Positions 36,160 through 45,152 of a stretch of DNA of 64,000 bases are shown piece after piece. Under the pieces are notes generated by a model that ran no database searches, had not been told where the DNA came from, and worked only from the letters and a program-made list of their open reading frames with translations. Every line of letters starts with the position of its first letter. Within the stretch, counting starts at the first letter, position 1. Location: NCBI GenBank assembly GCA_044507775.1, contig JBIQIY010000017.1:60037-124036 (forward strand). The letters run 5' to 3'. The translations under genes and the position numbers were made by a program. The DNA is from Chryseosolibacter sp044507775. Its GTDB lineage: Bacteria; Bacteroidota; Bacteroidia; Cytophagales; Cyclobacteriaceae.

Positions 36160-37236
36160 ATGATCGCCTTCGCACAAAAATTTTGGTTCGGGAGTTACCT
36201 GCTGCTGGGACTCGCACTGTTTGCGTCCTGCAGCAAGAAAACAGACCAGTCCACGCACCGGCAAACAAACGAACAGATCACATTCCGGGAAAACCTCGAG
36301 GAGAATAAAGTCGATGTGCTCGTCGGTGAGAAACTCTTTACTTCTTATCGCTGGCCTCCCAACGTTTACAAGCCCATCCTCTGGCCGATAATCTCCGCAG
36401 GCGGAAGCACCATCACGCGTGGATTCCCGCTCGAGCCTCGCGAGGGTGAAAGCAAAGATCATATGCACCAGGTGGGAAACTGGCTGAACTACGGCAATGT
36501 GAACGGATTTGATTTTTGGGGCAACGGACATACCGGTGAACGATCACCGAAAGGCGGCGAGATCAAGCATATAGGAATTGAAAAAAAGACGGAAGGCCCG
36601 GCCGAGGCTTCGCTTGAAACCTCGGCGAGTTGGGTGGACCCTGACGGAACTGAGTTGATGAAAGAAAAAACAACTTTTCACTTTATCGCGCGGGGGCCGG
36701 TCCGCATCATAGACCGCATCGCGACACTGCGGAACACCAGTGGCAAACCCGTTGTCTTCAAGGACACGAAGGAGGGTATGTTCGGCTTGCGGGTTGCGCG
36801 ACCACTGGAACTTCCCGCGAAAGATGAAGAGACCACGAATGACGCTTCGGTCCAGGCATCTTTACGAGCGCATAGCCATCCCGTTACTGGCAACTACCGC
36901 AGCAGCGAGGGCGTAACCGGCGAAGAGGTATGGGGAACACGGGCGAGATGGATGGACCTTTATGGCAAGATCGGCGAAGAAAAGGTGTCTGTCGTGATTT
37001 GCGATCATCCAAAAAATATCAGCTACCCGACCTGGTGGCATGCGCGCGGCTACGGTCTTTTCTCAGCGAATCCCCTGGGTGCAAAAGACTTTACCGACGG
37101 AAAACAGGAACTTAATTTCTCCCTTCCACCGGGGGATTCCATTGCGTTTCGGTATCGCATCATCGTCGCCTCCGGTGAATACCCCGCCGACCAGGAAGTC
37201 AATCGGCTGGCGGACGAATTTGAAAAGCTATACTGA
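36160..37236 (+). CDS. DUF6807/PmoA-family lipoprotein
   Basis: 358-aa protein with a lipoprotein signal (YLLLGLALFASC, Cys near residue 25). The body matches the family often annotated PmoA/DUF6807: YRWPPNVYKPILWPIISAGG, GESKDHMHQVGNWLNYGNVNG and GLRVARPLELP, and the end ...PPGDSIAFRYRIIVASGEYP. Despite the name it is not a methane monooxygenase subunit; family members occur in sugar-utilisation loci of Bacteroidota and Planctomycetes. Substrate unknown. It follows the GH109-like gene and its hairpin by 31 bp and precedes nagB. Confidence 0.85.
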   Translation: MIAFAQKFWFGSYLLLGLALFASCSKKTDQSTHRQTNEQITFRENLEENKVDVLVGEKLFTSYRWPPNVYKPILWPIISAGGSTITRGFPLEPREGESKDHMHQVGNWLNYGNVNGFDFWGNGHTGERSPKGGEIKHIGIEKKTEGPAEASLETSASWVDPDGTELMKEKTTFHFIARGPVRIIDRIATLRNTSGKPVVFKDTKEGMFGLRVARPLELPAKDEETTNDASVQASLRAHSHPVTGNYRSSEGVTGEEVWGTRARWMDLYGKIGEEKVSVVICDHPKNISYPTWWHARGYGLFSANPLGAKDFTDGKQELNFSLPPGDSIAFRYRIIVASGEYPADQEVNRLADEFEKLY

Positions 37237-37360
37237 TCTCCCCTTGAAGCTGCACAATTCTTTCTGCACCCTCCTGCGCGCCCTCCATGCCTGGTTTCAG
37301 GCGAGCGAACAGGATGACCTGAACGTCTTGCTCTTTTCTCATCATTGATAAAATTACTGT

Positions 37361-38098
37361 ATGCGCACTCATATCGAGAACGATCCCGCGGCACTGGGCC
37401 GGAAAGCAGGAAAGGAAGCAGGCGAATTAATCGCGAAAGCCATCCACGAAAAGAACGGCGCTAATATCATTCTGGCAACCGGTACAAGCCAGTTTGAAAC
37501 GCTGAACCGTTTGGTCCTGGACAAAGACATCGACTGGAGCAAAGTGACGATGTTCCATCTGGACGAGTACATCGGTCTACCGGACACACATCCGGCGAGC
37601 TTCCGGAAATACCTGAAGGAAAGGTTTTTGGCCAAAGTGCCACCCCTGAGGGCAGTGCACCTGATCAATGGCGAAACCAACCCGGAAGCAGAATGCGTTT
37701 GGCTGGGAGATCTCATCACGCAACATCCGATCGATGTTGCACTGGTAGGTATCGGCGAAAACGGGCACCTTGCCTTCAACGACCCCCCGGCAGACTTCGA
37801 CACCGATGAGCCCTACATCGTCGTCAACCTGGATGCTGCCTGCAGACGACAGCAATACGGCGAAGGCTGGTTTGGGTCTATTGATGAGGTCCCGCATCAG
37901 GCCATCAGTATGTCTATCCGGCAGATCCTGAAATCACGCCACATCATTTGTTCGGTACCCGATGCCAGGAAAGCGGAGGCTGTCAAAAACTGCGTGGAAA
38001 GCACCGTCAGCAATCTTTTTCCCGCAAGCATCCTGCAGACACATCCCGATTGCACCCTATATCTCGATCAGGCGTCCGCCGCCAGACTGGCGAAATGA
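37361..38098 (+). CDS. nagB: Glucosamine-6-phosphate deaminase/isomerase-like protein
   Basis: 245-aa sugar isomerase. Signatures: ILATGTSQFETLNRL (phosphate binding), TMFHLDEYIGLPDTHPASFR (base Asp region), ALVGIGENGHLAFNDPPADFD (catalytic GxGxxGHxAFNxP) and ISMSIRQILKSRHIICSVP. The usual role is GlcN6P to Fru6P plus ammonia. Some Bacteroidota paralogs act on other amino-sugar phosphates, so the exact substrate is less certain than the fold. No signal peptide. Together with the GH109-like protein it suggests amino-sugar catabolism. Confidence 0.9.
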   Translation: MRTHIENDPAALGRKAGKEAGELIAKAIHEKNGANIILATGTSQFETLNRLVLDKDIDWSKVTMFHLDEYIGLPDTHPASFRKYLKERFLAKVPPLRAVHLINGETNPEAECVWLGDLITQHPIDVALVGIGENGHLAFNDPPADFDTDEPYIVVNLDAACRRQQYGEGWFGSIDEVPHQAISMSIRQILKSRHIICSVPDARKAEAVKNCVESTVSNLFPASILQTHPDCTLYLDQASAARLAK

Positions 38099-38180
38099 TT
38101 CGTTTGGAAAGACAGCCAGCCCCCGAAAATCCTTAAAATCTATCCAGCTATCCAAAAATCACTAAATCCGGATAGAAACA

Positions 38181-38211
38181 TTTTAGAACTAGTCTAAATA
38201 AAATATATTTG
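38181..38211 (+). promoter_or_regulatory. Promoter of the DUF4856-imelysin-HTTM-TonB operon with overlapping palindrome
   Basis: TATATTTG (38204-38211) is a perfect TAnnTTTG -7 element; TTTT at 38181-38184 stands 19 bp upstream at the -33 position. The spacer contains TTTAGA-ACTAG-TCTAAA (38182-38198), an inverted repeat that a repressor could occupy. The ATG is 27 bp downstream. Confidence 0.55.
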
Positions 38212-38238
38212 TGACCCTTAACCAACACTATATATATA

Positions 38239-39396
38239 ATGAGAATTACGCAAACCCTTCGATTTATTGTGTTTTTGGCCTTTTTCGGCCTTTTGGCCTG
38301 TGACGAAAAGGACGAGAAGCCGGGCCTCCGAACTAAAATTGATTATTCGGCGCTTACCGGCGAAACCACATATTCCGAACTGTTTGCAGATGTTGACGGC
38401 AACTCTACCGTCGACCTTTCCGAAGGCAACGACCTGCTGAAAATGTTTCAGGCGCTGAACAATCATTCCAGCGCATCTGTGAGAGACAATACGCCCATTG
38501 ACGGCGACGTGTTGCAAAGCATGTTTACAAATACCGGCGATCCATTCTACGATTTCTCGACGATCGCGGGAGAAGACCTTAACGCCTCGAGTGCGAAATT
38601 GCGCGATGTTGTTGCTTCATCATTAGGGCAGGCGGATGCGGAAGCTGTGCGCGAAAAGATTGAAAACTACTTTGCCGCCATTGATCAGGCCAGCCAGTCA
38701 ATTGGAAACACCGCCTCAGCCGGCAACGCCGGCAAACTTGGAAATTACCTCCTGGACGAAAAGGGCCTGGAAATAGCCCAGCTCATTCAAAAGTCTTTGA
38801 TCGGTGCTCTTCAACTCGACTACATCGGCAACGTGCTGCTGGATGAAGGTCTGAACGCTGATAATTACAAAACCGTCGACGGTAGCAATTACACACCGCT
38901 TGAACACAACTGGGACGTAGCCTATGGCCTGCTCACCCTGAATCCGATTTACCTGGAAGGCGCCACCGATGCTGCACGCAATTCGGCTGAATTCGGACTT
39001 GGCTCTTATATATGGGAGTACAACAAGAAGAACTACGCCGCTATCTACCCTGCATTTCTCAAAGGCCGCGCCGCCATCGTAAACAACGACCGCGCAGAGT
39101 ACCAGGCCATTGCCACCGTTATCCGCACGGAGATGGAAAAAGCGATCGCAGGTGCGGCAATTGGCTATCTGAATAAATGGAAAATCGAAACTGACCCGGC
39201 CCGGGCAGCGCATGCAATCGGCGAAGGCGCCGGCTTTATCTACTCACTTCGGTTCGCCGAAATGCACGGCGCCGATGCTGAATTCTCCGATGCTATCCTG
39301 GATGACCTGCTAGGGTCCGACGGTGGATTCTGGGATCTTGAAGCACAAAAAATTAACGCCGCCATCGAAGCGATCGAGGCAAAATTTGCTGACTAA
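38239..39396 (+). CDS. DUF4856-domain lipoprotein
   Basis: 385-aa lipoprotein (signal IVFLAFFGLLAC, Cys near residue 21). The body fits DUF4856: IDYSALTGETTYSELFADVD, IDGDVLQSMFTNTGDPFYDF, YLLDEKGLEIAQLIQKSLIG, HNWDVAYGLLTLNPIYLEGA. The many short helices resemble imelysin-like helical bundles. First gene of the operon with imelysin, HTTM and TonB receptor; that gene set recurs in Bacteroidota and is associated with iron. Molecular function unknown. Confidence 0.92.
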   Translation: MRITQTLRFIVFLAFFGLLACDEKDEKPGLRTKIDYSALTGETTYSELFADVDGNSTVDLSEGNDLLKMFQALNNHSSASVRDNTPIDGDVLQSMFTNTGDPFYDFSTIAGEDLNASSAKLRDVVASSLGQADAEAVREKIENYFAAIDQASQSIGNTASAGNAGKLGNYLLDEKGLEIAQLIQKSLIGALQLDYIGNVLLDEGLNADNYKTVDGSNYTPLEHNWDVAYGLLTLNPIYLEGATDAARNSAEFGLGSYIWEYNKKNYAAIYPAFLKGRAAIVNNDRAEYQAIATVIRTEMEKAIAGAAIGYLNKWKIETDPARAAHAIGEGAGFIYSLRFAEMHGADAEFSDAILDDLLGSDGGFWDLEAQKINAAIEAIEAKFAD

Positions 39397-39459
39397 ATCG
39401 TGGATCGGGAAATGAACGGATCTAAAGTCTGTTCATTTCCTTGTCGTCTTCTTAATATT

Positions 39460-40596
39460 ATGATTAACGCGGGAAAATATAAGTTACTCTTCGTTGCCGC
39501 TCTCCTGATGCTGGGTTGCGGCGGAAAGGAAAATGAGCCGTCTCCGGGCGATGACACAAAGGACCGCAAAGTAATTCTTACGCATTGGGCGGATAACATC
39601 ATCGTTCCTTCGTATGAAAGTTTTCGTGAAAAGCTGGACGCGATGACCACGGCGACCGATGCGTTCATTGCATCACCCAATGAAACAACGCTGCTGGCTC
39701 TTCGGCACGCATGGGACAACGCTTACCTCGATTGGCAAAACGTTGAGCTGTTTGAATTCGGGCCTGCCGACAAATACACACTCCGGAATTTTTTCAACAT
39801 CTACCCGACCGATGTCGCCGGAATCGTTTCGAACATGAACGATCCGTCTGTTAATCTTGCCTTGCCTGTATCTTATGCGCGCCAGGGATTTCCCGCACTC
39901 GACTATCTCATCAACGGAGTAGCTGGTGATAATGCGGGGATAGTCGACTATTACACGACTGGCGAAGACGCGGCCAAGCGAATCGCCTACCTCGAGCGCA
40001 TTATGGCGCGGATGGTCTCCCTGCTGGAGAATGTCGTCGAGGAATGGAACGGTCCCTATCGCGATAAGTTCATCAACGATACCGGGTTAGACATCGGTTC
40101 GTCTATGGGTGTTGCGGTGAACGGATACGTGCTCTATTATGAGCGCTACGTCCGCTCGGGAAAAATCGGTATTCCCTCGGGCGCAGCAATCGGAAGCACC
40201 GGCGTCCCCTATCCCGAAAAAGTAGAAGCGCTCTTCAGGAGAACCATCTCCCGTGCGCTTGCGATGAATGCGCACAACGCCGCAGAACGTTTCTTTAACG
40301 GCAAAGATGTGACGACAGGAACGGAGGGACCCTCCTTTAAATCCTACCTGGATGCGCTGGGAGCGAAAAATGCCGCTTCCAACACATTGTTGTCCGACAT
40401 TATCAACAGCCAATTCGAAGTAATCAGCACGGAGCTGGATCAGTTATCGCCTGACCTCTATCAACAGATCGAAACCGACAACGAAAAAATGGCGGACACC
40501 TATGCGGCGATGCAAAAACTCGTCCGCATGCTGAAAGTAGATATGACCTCCGCGATGAGCGTCACGATCACCTATACAGATAATGACGGCGACTAG
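39460..40596 (+). CDS. Imelysin-family (M75-like) lipoprotein
   Basis: 378-aa lipoprotein starting at ATG 39460 (signal LLFVAALLMLGC, Cys at 20); the frame is open upstream but lacks a signal there. Imelysin-fold features: RHAWDNAYLDWQNVELFEFG, TLRNFFNIYPTDVAGI, and a GxHxxE-equivalent segment GFPALDYL at 143-150 in which His is Pro and Glu is Asp, then the C-terminal helical half. Imelysin-like proteins are iron-regulated surface proteins of uncertain mechanism; no peptidase activity is implied here. Encoded 63 bp after DUF4856 and 14 bp before HTTM. Confidence 0.92.
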   Translation: MINAGKYKLLFVAALLMLGCGGKENEPSPGDDTKDRKVILTHWADNIIVPSYESFREKLDAMTTATDAFIASPNETTLLALRHAWDNAYLDWQNVELFEFGPADKYTLRNFFNIYPTDVAGIVSNMNDPSVNLALPVSYARQGFPALDYLINGVAGDNAGIVDYYTTGEDAAKRIAYLERIMARMVSLLENVVEEWNGPYRDKFINDTGLDIGSSMGVAVNGYVLYYERYVRSGKIGIPSGAAIGSTGVPYPEKVEALFRRTISRALAMNAHNAAERFFNGKDVTTGTEGPSFKSYLDALGAKNAASNTLLSDIINSQFEVISTELDQLSPDLYQQIETDNEKMADTYAAMQKLVRMLKVDMTSAMSVTITYTDNDGD

Positions 40597-40610
40597 CGCC
40601 ATCTCGCACA

Positions 40611-41957
40611 ATGAAAGAGTATCTTCAAAAAACAACGTCCGCTGCTCCCCTGGCAGTTTTCAGGATTGCCCTGGGCGTGCTGCTTTTTGGAAGCGTTGTG
40701 CGATTCTGGGCAAAAGGATGGATACACGACCTCTACATTGAGCCCCGGTACTTCTTTTCCTTCTACGGTTTCGAATTTGTCAAACCGCTGGGGCAATTCA
40801 CATACCTTCTGTTTGCGATATGTGGTATCTGCGCCCTGCTGGTGGCAATCGGAAGGTACTACCGCGTCGCGATGACGGGTCTATTCCTGAGTTTTACCTA
40901 CATCGAACTCATGGATAAGAGCACCTACCTTAACCATTACTACTTCATCAGCATGATCTGCCTGATGATGATCTTCCTTCCTGCTCACGTTCGATTTTCC
41001 GCAGATGCCACCCGGAACCCATCACTTGCATCCGACACAGTGCCGCGCTGGTGCCTGGACAGTATCAAGCTGTTCGTCTGTATCGTCTACCTGTATGCCG
41101 GTATAGCCAAGATAAATACAGACTGGCTGCTCCATGCGCAACCCTTGCGAACGTGGCTACCTGCGCGAAACGACATGCCGTTGATCGGATCTCTCTTCAA
41201 TCATGTCTGGGCGGCGTATGCTTTCAGCTGGCTGGGTTGCCTGTACGATCTGACGATATGGTTCTTTCTGCTCAACCGGCGAACCCGCCTGGCTGCGTAT
41301 GGCGCCGTCGTTGTTTTTCACACGCTGACTTCGCTGCTCTTTCCCATCGGAATGTTTCCGTATATCATGATGGCCACAGCGCTGATTTTTTTCTCCGCCG
41401 GGTTTCACGAGAAAATCATTGCAACAGTCGGACGGTGGGTTCGATATCCCTTCAATACCGCTCTTTCCGTCCAGCGAGTCCCCAGCGGCTTCACCCGCCG
41501 GGTTCTGCCTGCTGCGTTTGGAATTTTCCTCGTCTTCCAGCTGCTCATGCCCTTTCGCTATGTTCTCTATCCCGGCGATTTGTTCTGGACGGAAGAAGGG
41601 TATCGCTTCTCCTGGCGTGTAATGCTCATGGAGAAAGCGGGATACGCACAATTCACTGTGCGCGACAGCACAGGGAAGGTAGCGGTTGTCGACAACGAAC
41701 AATTCCTGACGACACTCCAGGAGAAAATGATGTCCACACAGCCGGATATGATCCTGCAATACGCACACATCCTGCGAGAACACTACGCAGCCGCGGGTTT
41801 TCATTCGCCGGAAGTCTATGTGGACTCGTACGTAGCACTGAACGGACGCCTGGGAAGACCACTGGTCAGTCCACGCACCGATCTTACAAAAGTTAAAGAC
41901 TCATTTAAGCATAAAGACTGGATTTTACCTTTTGATAATGAGATCGGCGGCATTTAA
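40611..41957 (+). CDS. HTTM-domain membrane protein (vitamin K gamma-carboxylase-like)
   Basis: 448-aa integral membrane protein with about seven helices. The HTTM family signature is seen in LAVFRIALGVLLFGSVVRFW near the start, and the conserved LMDKSTYLNHYYFISMICLM and KLFVCIVYLYAGIAKIN segments, followed by YSFSWLGCLYDLTIWFFL-like helices and a soluble C-terminal part (MLMEKAGYAQFTVRDSTGKV). Homologous to vitamin K-dependent gamma-carboxylases, but bacterial HTTM activity is mostly untested. It overlaps the TonB receptor gene by 20 bp, so is coupled to it. Confidence 0.92.
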   Translation: MKEYLQKTTSAAPLAVFRIALGVLLFGSVVRFWAKGWIHDLYIEPRYFFSFYGFEFVKPLGQFTYLLFAICGICALLVAIGRYYRVAMTGLFLSFTYIELMDKSTYLNHYYFISMICLMMIFLPAHVRFSADATRNPSLASDTVPRWCLDSIKLFVCIVYLYAGIAKINTDWLLHAQPLRTWLPARNDMPLIGSLFNHVWAAYAFSWLGCLYDLTIWFFLLNRRTRLAAYGAVVVFHTLTSLLFPIGMFPYIMMATALIFFSAGFHEKIIATVGRWVRYPFNTALSVQRVPSGFTRRVLPAAFGIFLVFQLLMPFRYVLYPGDLFWTEEGYRFSWRVMLMEKAGYAQFTVRDSTGKVAVVDNEQFLTTLQEKMMSTQPDMILQYAHILREHYAAAGFHSPEVYVDSYVALNGRLGRPLVSPRTDLTKVKDSFKHKDWILPFDNEIGGI

Positions 41958-44358
41958 CACGTTCCTCTTCTGCCTGTTTTCAATCAGCGCGCTGAGTCAG
42001 TACAACCTTACCGGCACCGTTCTGTCAAGTGAAGACAGCGCCGCGGTGCGTGAATGCGTCATCTATCTTGACGAGGGAAAAGTCAGCGCGATGACGGATG
42101 CGAGAGGAAGATTTATTTTTAGCGATGTATCGAACGGGGACCATACCCTTCATTTTACCAGCACAGAATTCGAGTACCTCCAGTTGGCTGTTGCCGTGTC
42201 AGGTGAAAACCGAAGTCTGAGAGTGCGACTTGATCCGCGTACGGAGACCCTCGGGGAAGTCATGATAACGGATGCCCAATCGTCCTTCGGGTTCACCCGG
42301 ATGCGAGCGGTGGAAAGCACCGGAATATACGAGGGAAAAAAATCCGAAGTAATTATTCCGGAACAGCTTACCGCGAATCTTGCTACGAACAATGCAAGAC
42401 AAGTCTACTCGCGCGTCGCCGGATTAAACATCTGGGAAAACGATGGCGCCGGCCTGCAACTGAGTATCGGTGCACGGGGACTCGATCCCAGCCGAACGGC
42501 TAACTTCAACGTACGCCAGAATGGTTACGATATCAGCGCGGATGCGCTTGGGTATCCCGAAAGTTATTATACACCACCCGTTGAAGGCATCGGGAAGATA
42601 CAGATCGTACGCGGCGCAGCTTCCCTTCAATACGGAACACAATTCGGCGGAGTTATCAATTTTGTGATGAAAAAGCCCGTCGACGACAAGAAGGTCGAGC
42701 TTATTGCGCGGCAAACTGTGGGCTCATATGGATTTTACAATTCTTTTACCAGCGCCAGCGGCAAGGCGAAGAAGCTTCGCTACTACGCCTTCTTCCAGTA
42801 CAAGCGAGGAGACGGGTGGCGCGACCATTCACAATTCGACAATCACACGCTTTTTGCAAACCTCAACTACGACTTCACCGACAACACAAAGATCGGCATC
42901 GACATCACTCAAATGGGCTACCTGGCACAGCAACCCGGCGGGCTTACAGACGCGATGTTCCGCGACGACCCACGGCAGACAAACCGCAGTCGCAACTGGT
43001 TCAAAGTAGACTGGAATTTACTGGCGCTTCACTTCGATCATAAGATCAATACCACCAGCGAGGTCAACCTACGTGTCTTTGGCCTTTACGCGAACCGCTA
43101 CGCTGTCGGCTTTCGGCCGAATCGCGTGGCGACGATCGATGATGACAGCGAGCGCGACCTCATCAAAGGGAAATTCCAGAACTGGGGTGCGGAGGCGAGA
43201 TACCTGAAGCGTTACACCGTCGCCAACATACCCTCTGTTATCCTGGTCGGTACCCGCTACTACCATGGGTTCAATCACAGCATGCAAGGCCCCGGGAGTA
43301 ACCTAAGCGGAGCCGACTTCAACTTTGCCAATGCGGATCAATTCATCACTTACGACTACCGCTTTCCAAACAGGAACTATTCCGCCTTTGCGGAAAATAT
43401 TTTCTATATCGGCGAAAAGTTTTCCGTCACGCCCGGCATACGCTACGAAAACATCATGACGACAGCCGATGGCTATTACAGTACAGTCTACAAAGACCTG
43501 GCAGGAAACATTCTCGACATCGACCGCACGGACGAGTACCGCGATAACGGTCGGCAATTCGCAATTGCCGGGCTCGGGCTGAGTTACAAACCCACTCCAT
43601 TCGTCGAGGTGTATTCCAATCTTTCGCAGAACTATCGATCGATCACCTTTAACGACATGAGGATCGTCAACGAATCGTCCGTCATCGATCCGAATCTGAA
43701 AGATGAAAAAGGTTATTCACTGGACCTGGGAGTCCGAAGCGACCAGACAACCTTGTTCAACTATGACGTCAGCCTCTTCCGCCTGAACTACGACAACCGG
43801 ATAGGAGAAGTATCTTTCTACGATGAGCAGAACAAAACCAAGCGAAGAAGGAGTAACATCGGCCGGGCCGTCATTCAGGGCCTGGAAGCGTATGGCGAAG
43901 CCGACCTCCTCCGGCTGGCATCACCCCGCGAGGAACGTTGGAGCGGCGTGATCTTCACCAATATCGCCCTCATCCGGTCGCGCTATGAAGAAAGCGAAAT
44001 CACAGGAGTGAAAGGCAAAGAAGTTGAGTTCGTTCCGAAAGTCAACCTGAAAACCGGTGTTCACGTGGGCTATCAGAACATTAGGGCGTCATTCCTTTAC
44101 ACCTACCTGTCATCTCAGTATGCCGATGCCACCAACTCGACAAGCGAAGAAGTGTCAGCGGTAACCGGTGTAATCCCCGCCTATTCCGTGATGGATTTCA
44201 GTATCTCGTTTCAATACAAACGGTGGAGGATTGAAGGAACAGCGAATAACCTCGCCAACGCTATGTACTTCACGCGACGCGCCACCGGCTATCCCGGACC
44301 CGGCATCCTTCCCTCCGACGGCAGAAGCTTTTTTCTGACGCTGCAGGTAAAAATATAG
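41938..44358 (+). CDS. TonB-dependent receptor, FecA-like, with carboxypeptidase-regulatory N-domain
   Basis: 806-aa outer membrane receptor. Signal peptide (FNTFLFCLFSISALSQ), a CarboxypepD-reg domain (YNLTGTVLSSEDSAAVRECV to about residue 95), a plug domain (QVYSRVAGLNIWENDGAGLQ, IQIVRGAASLQYGTQFGGVI) and a 22-strand barrel ending ...GRSFFLTLQVKI with the terminal hydrophobic residue. No N-terminal anti-sigma signalling domain. ATG 41938 is chosen over TTG 41932; it overlaps the HTTM stop. With the imelysin and DUF4856 lipoproteins this probably imports an iron complex. Confidence 0.95.
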   Translation: MRSAAFNTFLFCLFSISALSQYNLTGTVLSSEDSAAVRECVIYLDEGKVSAMTDARGRFIFSDVSNGDHTLHFTSTEFEYLQLAVAVSGENRSLRVRLDPRTETLGEVMITDAQSSFGFTRMRAVESTGIYEGKKSEVIIPEQLTANLATNNARQVYSRVAGLNIWENDGAGLQLSIGARGLDPSRTANFNVRQNGYDISADALGYPESYYTPPVEGIGKIQIVRGAASLQYGTQFGGVINFVMKKPVDDKKVELIARQTVGSYGFYNSFTSASGKAKKLRYYAFFQYKRGDGWRDHSQFDNHTLFANLNYDFTDNTKIGIDITQMGYLAQQPGGLTDAMFRDDPRQTNRSRNWFKVDWNLLALHFDHKINTTSEVNLRVFGLYANRYAVGFRPNRVATIDDDSERDLIKGKFQNWGAEARYLKRYTVANIPSVILVGTRYYHGFNHSMQGPGSNLSGADFNFANADQFITYDYRFPNRNYSAFAENIFYIGEKFSVTPGIRYENIMTTADGYYSTVYKDLAGNILDIDRTDEYRDNGRQFAIAGLGLSYKPTPFVEVYSNLSQNYRSITFNDMRIVNESSVIDPNLKDEKGYSLDLGVRSDQTTLFNYDVSLFRLNYDNRIGEVSFYDEQNKTKRRRSNIGRAVIQGLEAYGEADLLRLASPREERWSGVIFTNIALIRSRYEESEITGVKGKEVEFVPKVNLKTGVHVGYQNIRASFLYTYLSSQYADATNSTSEEVSAVTGVIPAYSVMDFSISFQYKRWRIEGTANNLANAMYFTRRATGYPGPGILPSDGRSFFLTLQVKI

Positions 44359-44429
44359 CGCCCTTCCTCGCCTGGGTCATTGCGTCGGCAACGACGTGAC
44401 AAATACCCGGGAAGTATTAATTTTATGAC

Positions 44430-44978
44430 ATGAAATCCCTTTGTGTTTCCGTCATTCTTCTGTTCGGGCTCAGCACCACTTATGGACAACGTCAAAATTG
44501 TTGCACTCCCGCTGAAGCCGGTAGCATCACGGTGCTCGTATTCCTGGCTGTAGACTGTCCCGTCAGCCAAAAGTACATCCCGGTACTGAACGCCATCCGG
44601 GATAAATACACGGGTCAACCGGTTCACATCCTTGGCTTGATACTCGGAACCCTGAAAAGGCGCGACATGGACAGGTTCGCGGACGAATACGCCATACAAT
44701 TTCCCCTGAAAAACGATCGCGATTTCAGGTGTGTCACTGAAATTGCCGCGGAAGTGACTCCTGAAGTCTTCGTGTTCGACGATCAATGCGAACTTAAATA
44801 CCGCGGCGCCATCGACAATTGGTTTTACGATCTCGGAAGTTACCGCAAAGAGAGCACCGAAGATTATCTCACCGACGCGATTGACGCGTTGTTGGCCGGA
44901 AACGACCCCGGTATCACCAGTACCAAAGCTGTGGGGTGCCTCATCCAGCACCCCGTGAAAAGCCACGGTGCACATTAG
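44430..44978 (+). CDS. Exported redoxin (thioredoxin-fold) protein
   Basis: 182-aa protein with a signal peptide (MKSLCVSVILLFGLSTTYG). A thioredoxin-like fold begins ITVLVFLAVDCPVSQKYIPV with a single Cys in DCPVS in place of CxxC; EVTPEVFVFDDQCELKYRGA is the cis-Pro region; TKAVGCLI at the C-terminus holds another Cys that could pair with it. NCCTP near the N-terminus of the mature protein adds a vicinal cysteine pair. It resembles peroxiredoxin/SCO-like redoxins often near ASPIC/UnbV genes. It is 71 bp after the TonB receptor, on the same strand. Confidence 0.82.
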   Translation: MKSLCVSVILLFGLSTTYGQRQNCCTPAEAGSITVLVFLAVDCPVSQKYIPVLNAIRDKYTGQPVHILGLILGTLKRRDMDRFADEYAIQFPLKNDRDFRCVTEIAAEVTPEVFVFDDQCELKYRGAIDNWFYDLGSYRKESTEDYLTDAIDALLAGNDPGITSTKAVGCLIQHPVKSHGAH

Positions 44979-45152
44979 CAGGTTCACAATTCCGGCGCCG
45001 TGTGCTCGTGCTTTTTTGCACGATGAACGCCACAGTCCACCGGAACTTATGAGAGAGATCTCTCCAAAATAAACCTGGATTTCATTATTTTGTTGGAGCG
45101 TTGGCAATGTTTTGCCTCCGCCTGAATGCTCCCGGTTTTTAACCCCTTAGCC

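Noticed and set aside
36160..37236. Methane monooxygenase subunit (PmoA)
   Set aside because: The name is attached to this family by annotation habit; the protein is a lipoprotein without membrane helices and sits in a sugar locus.
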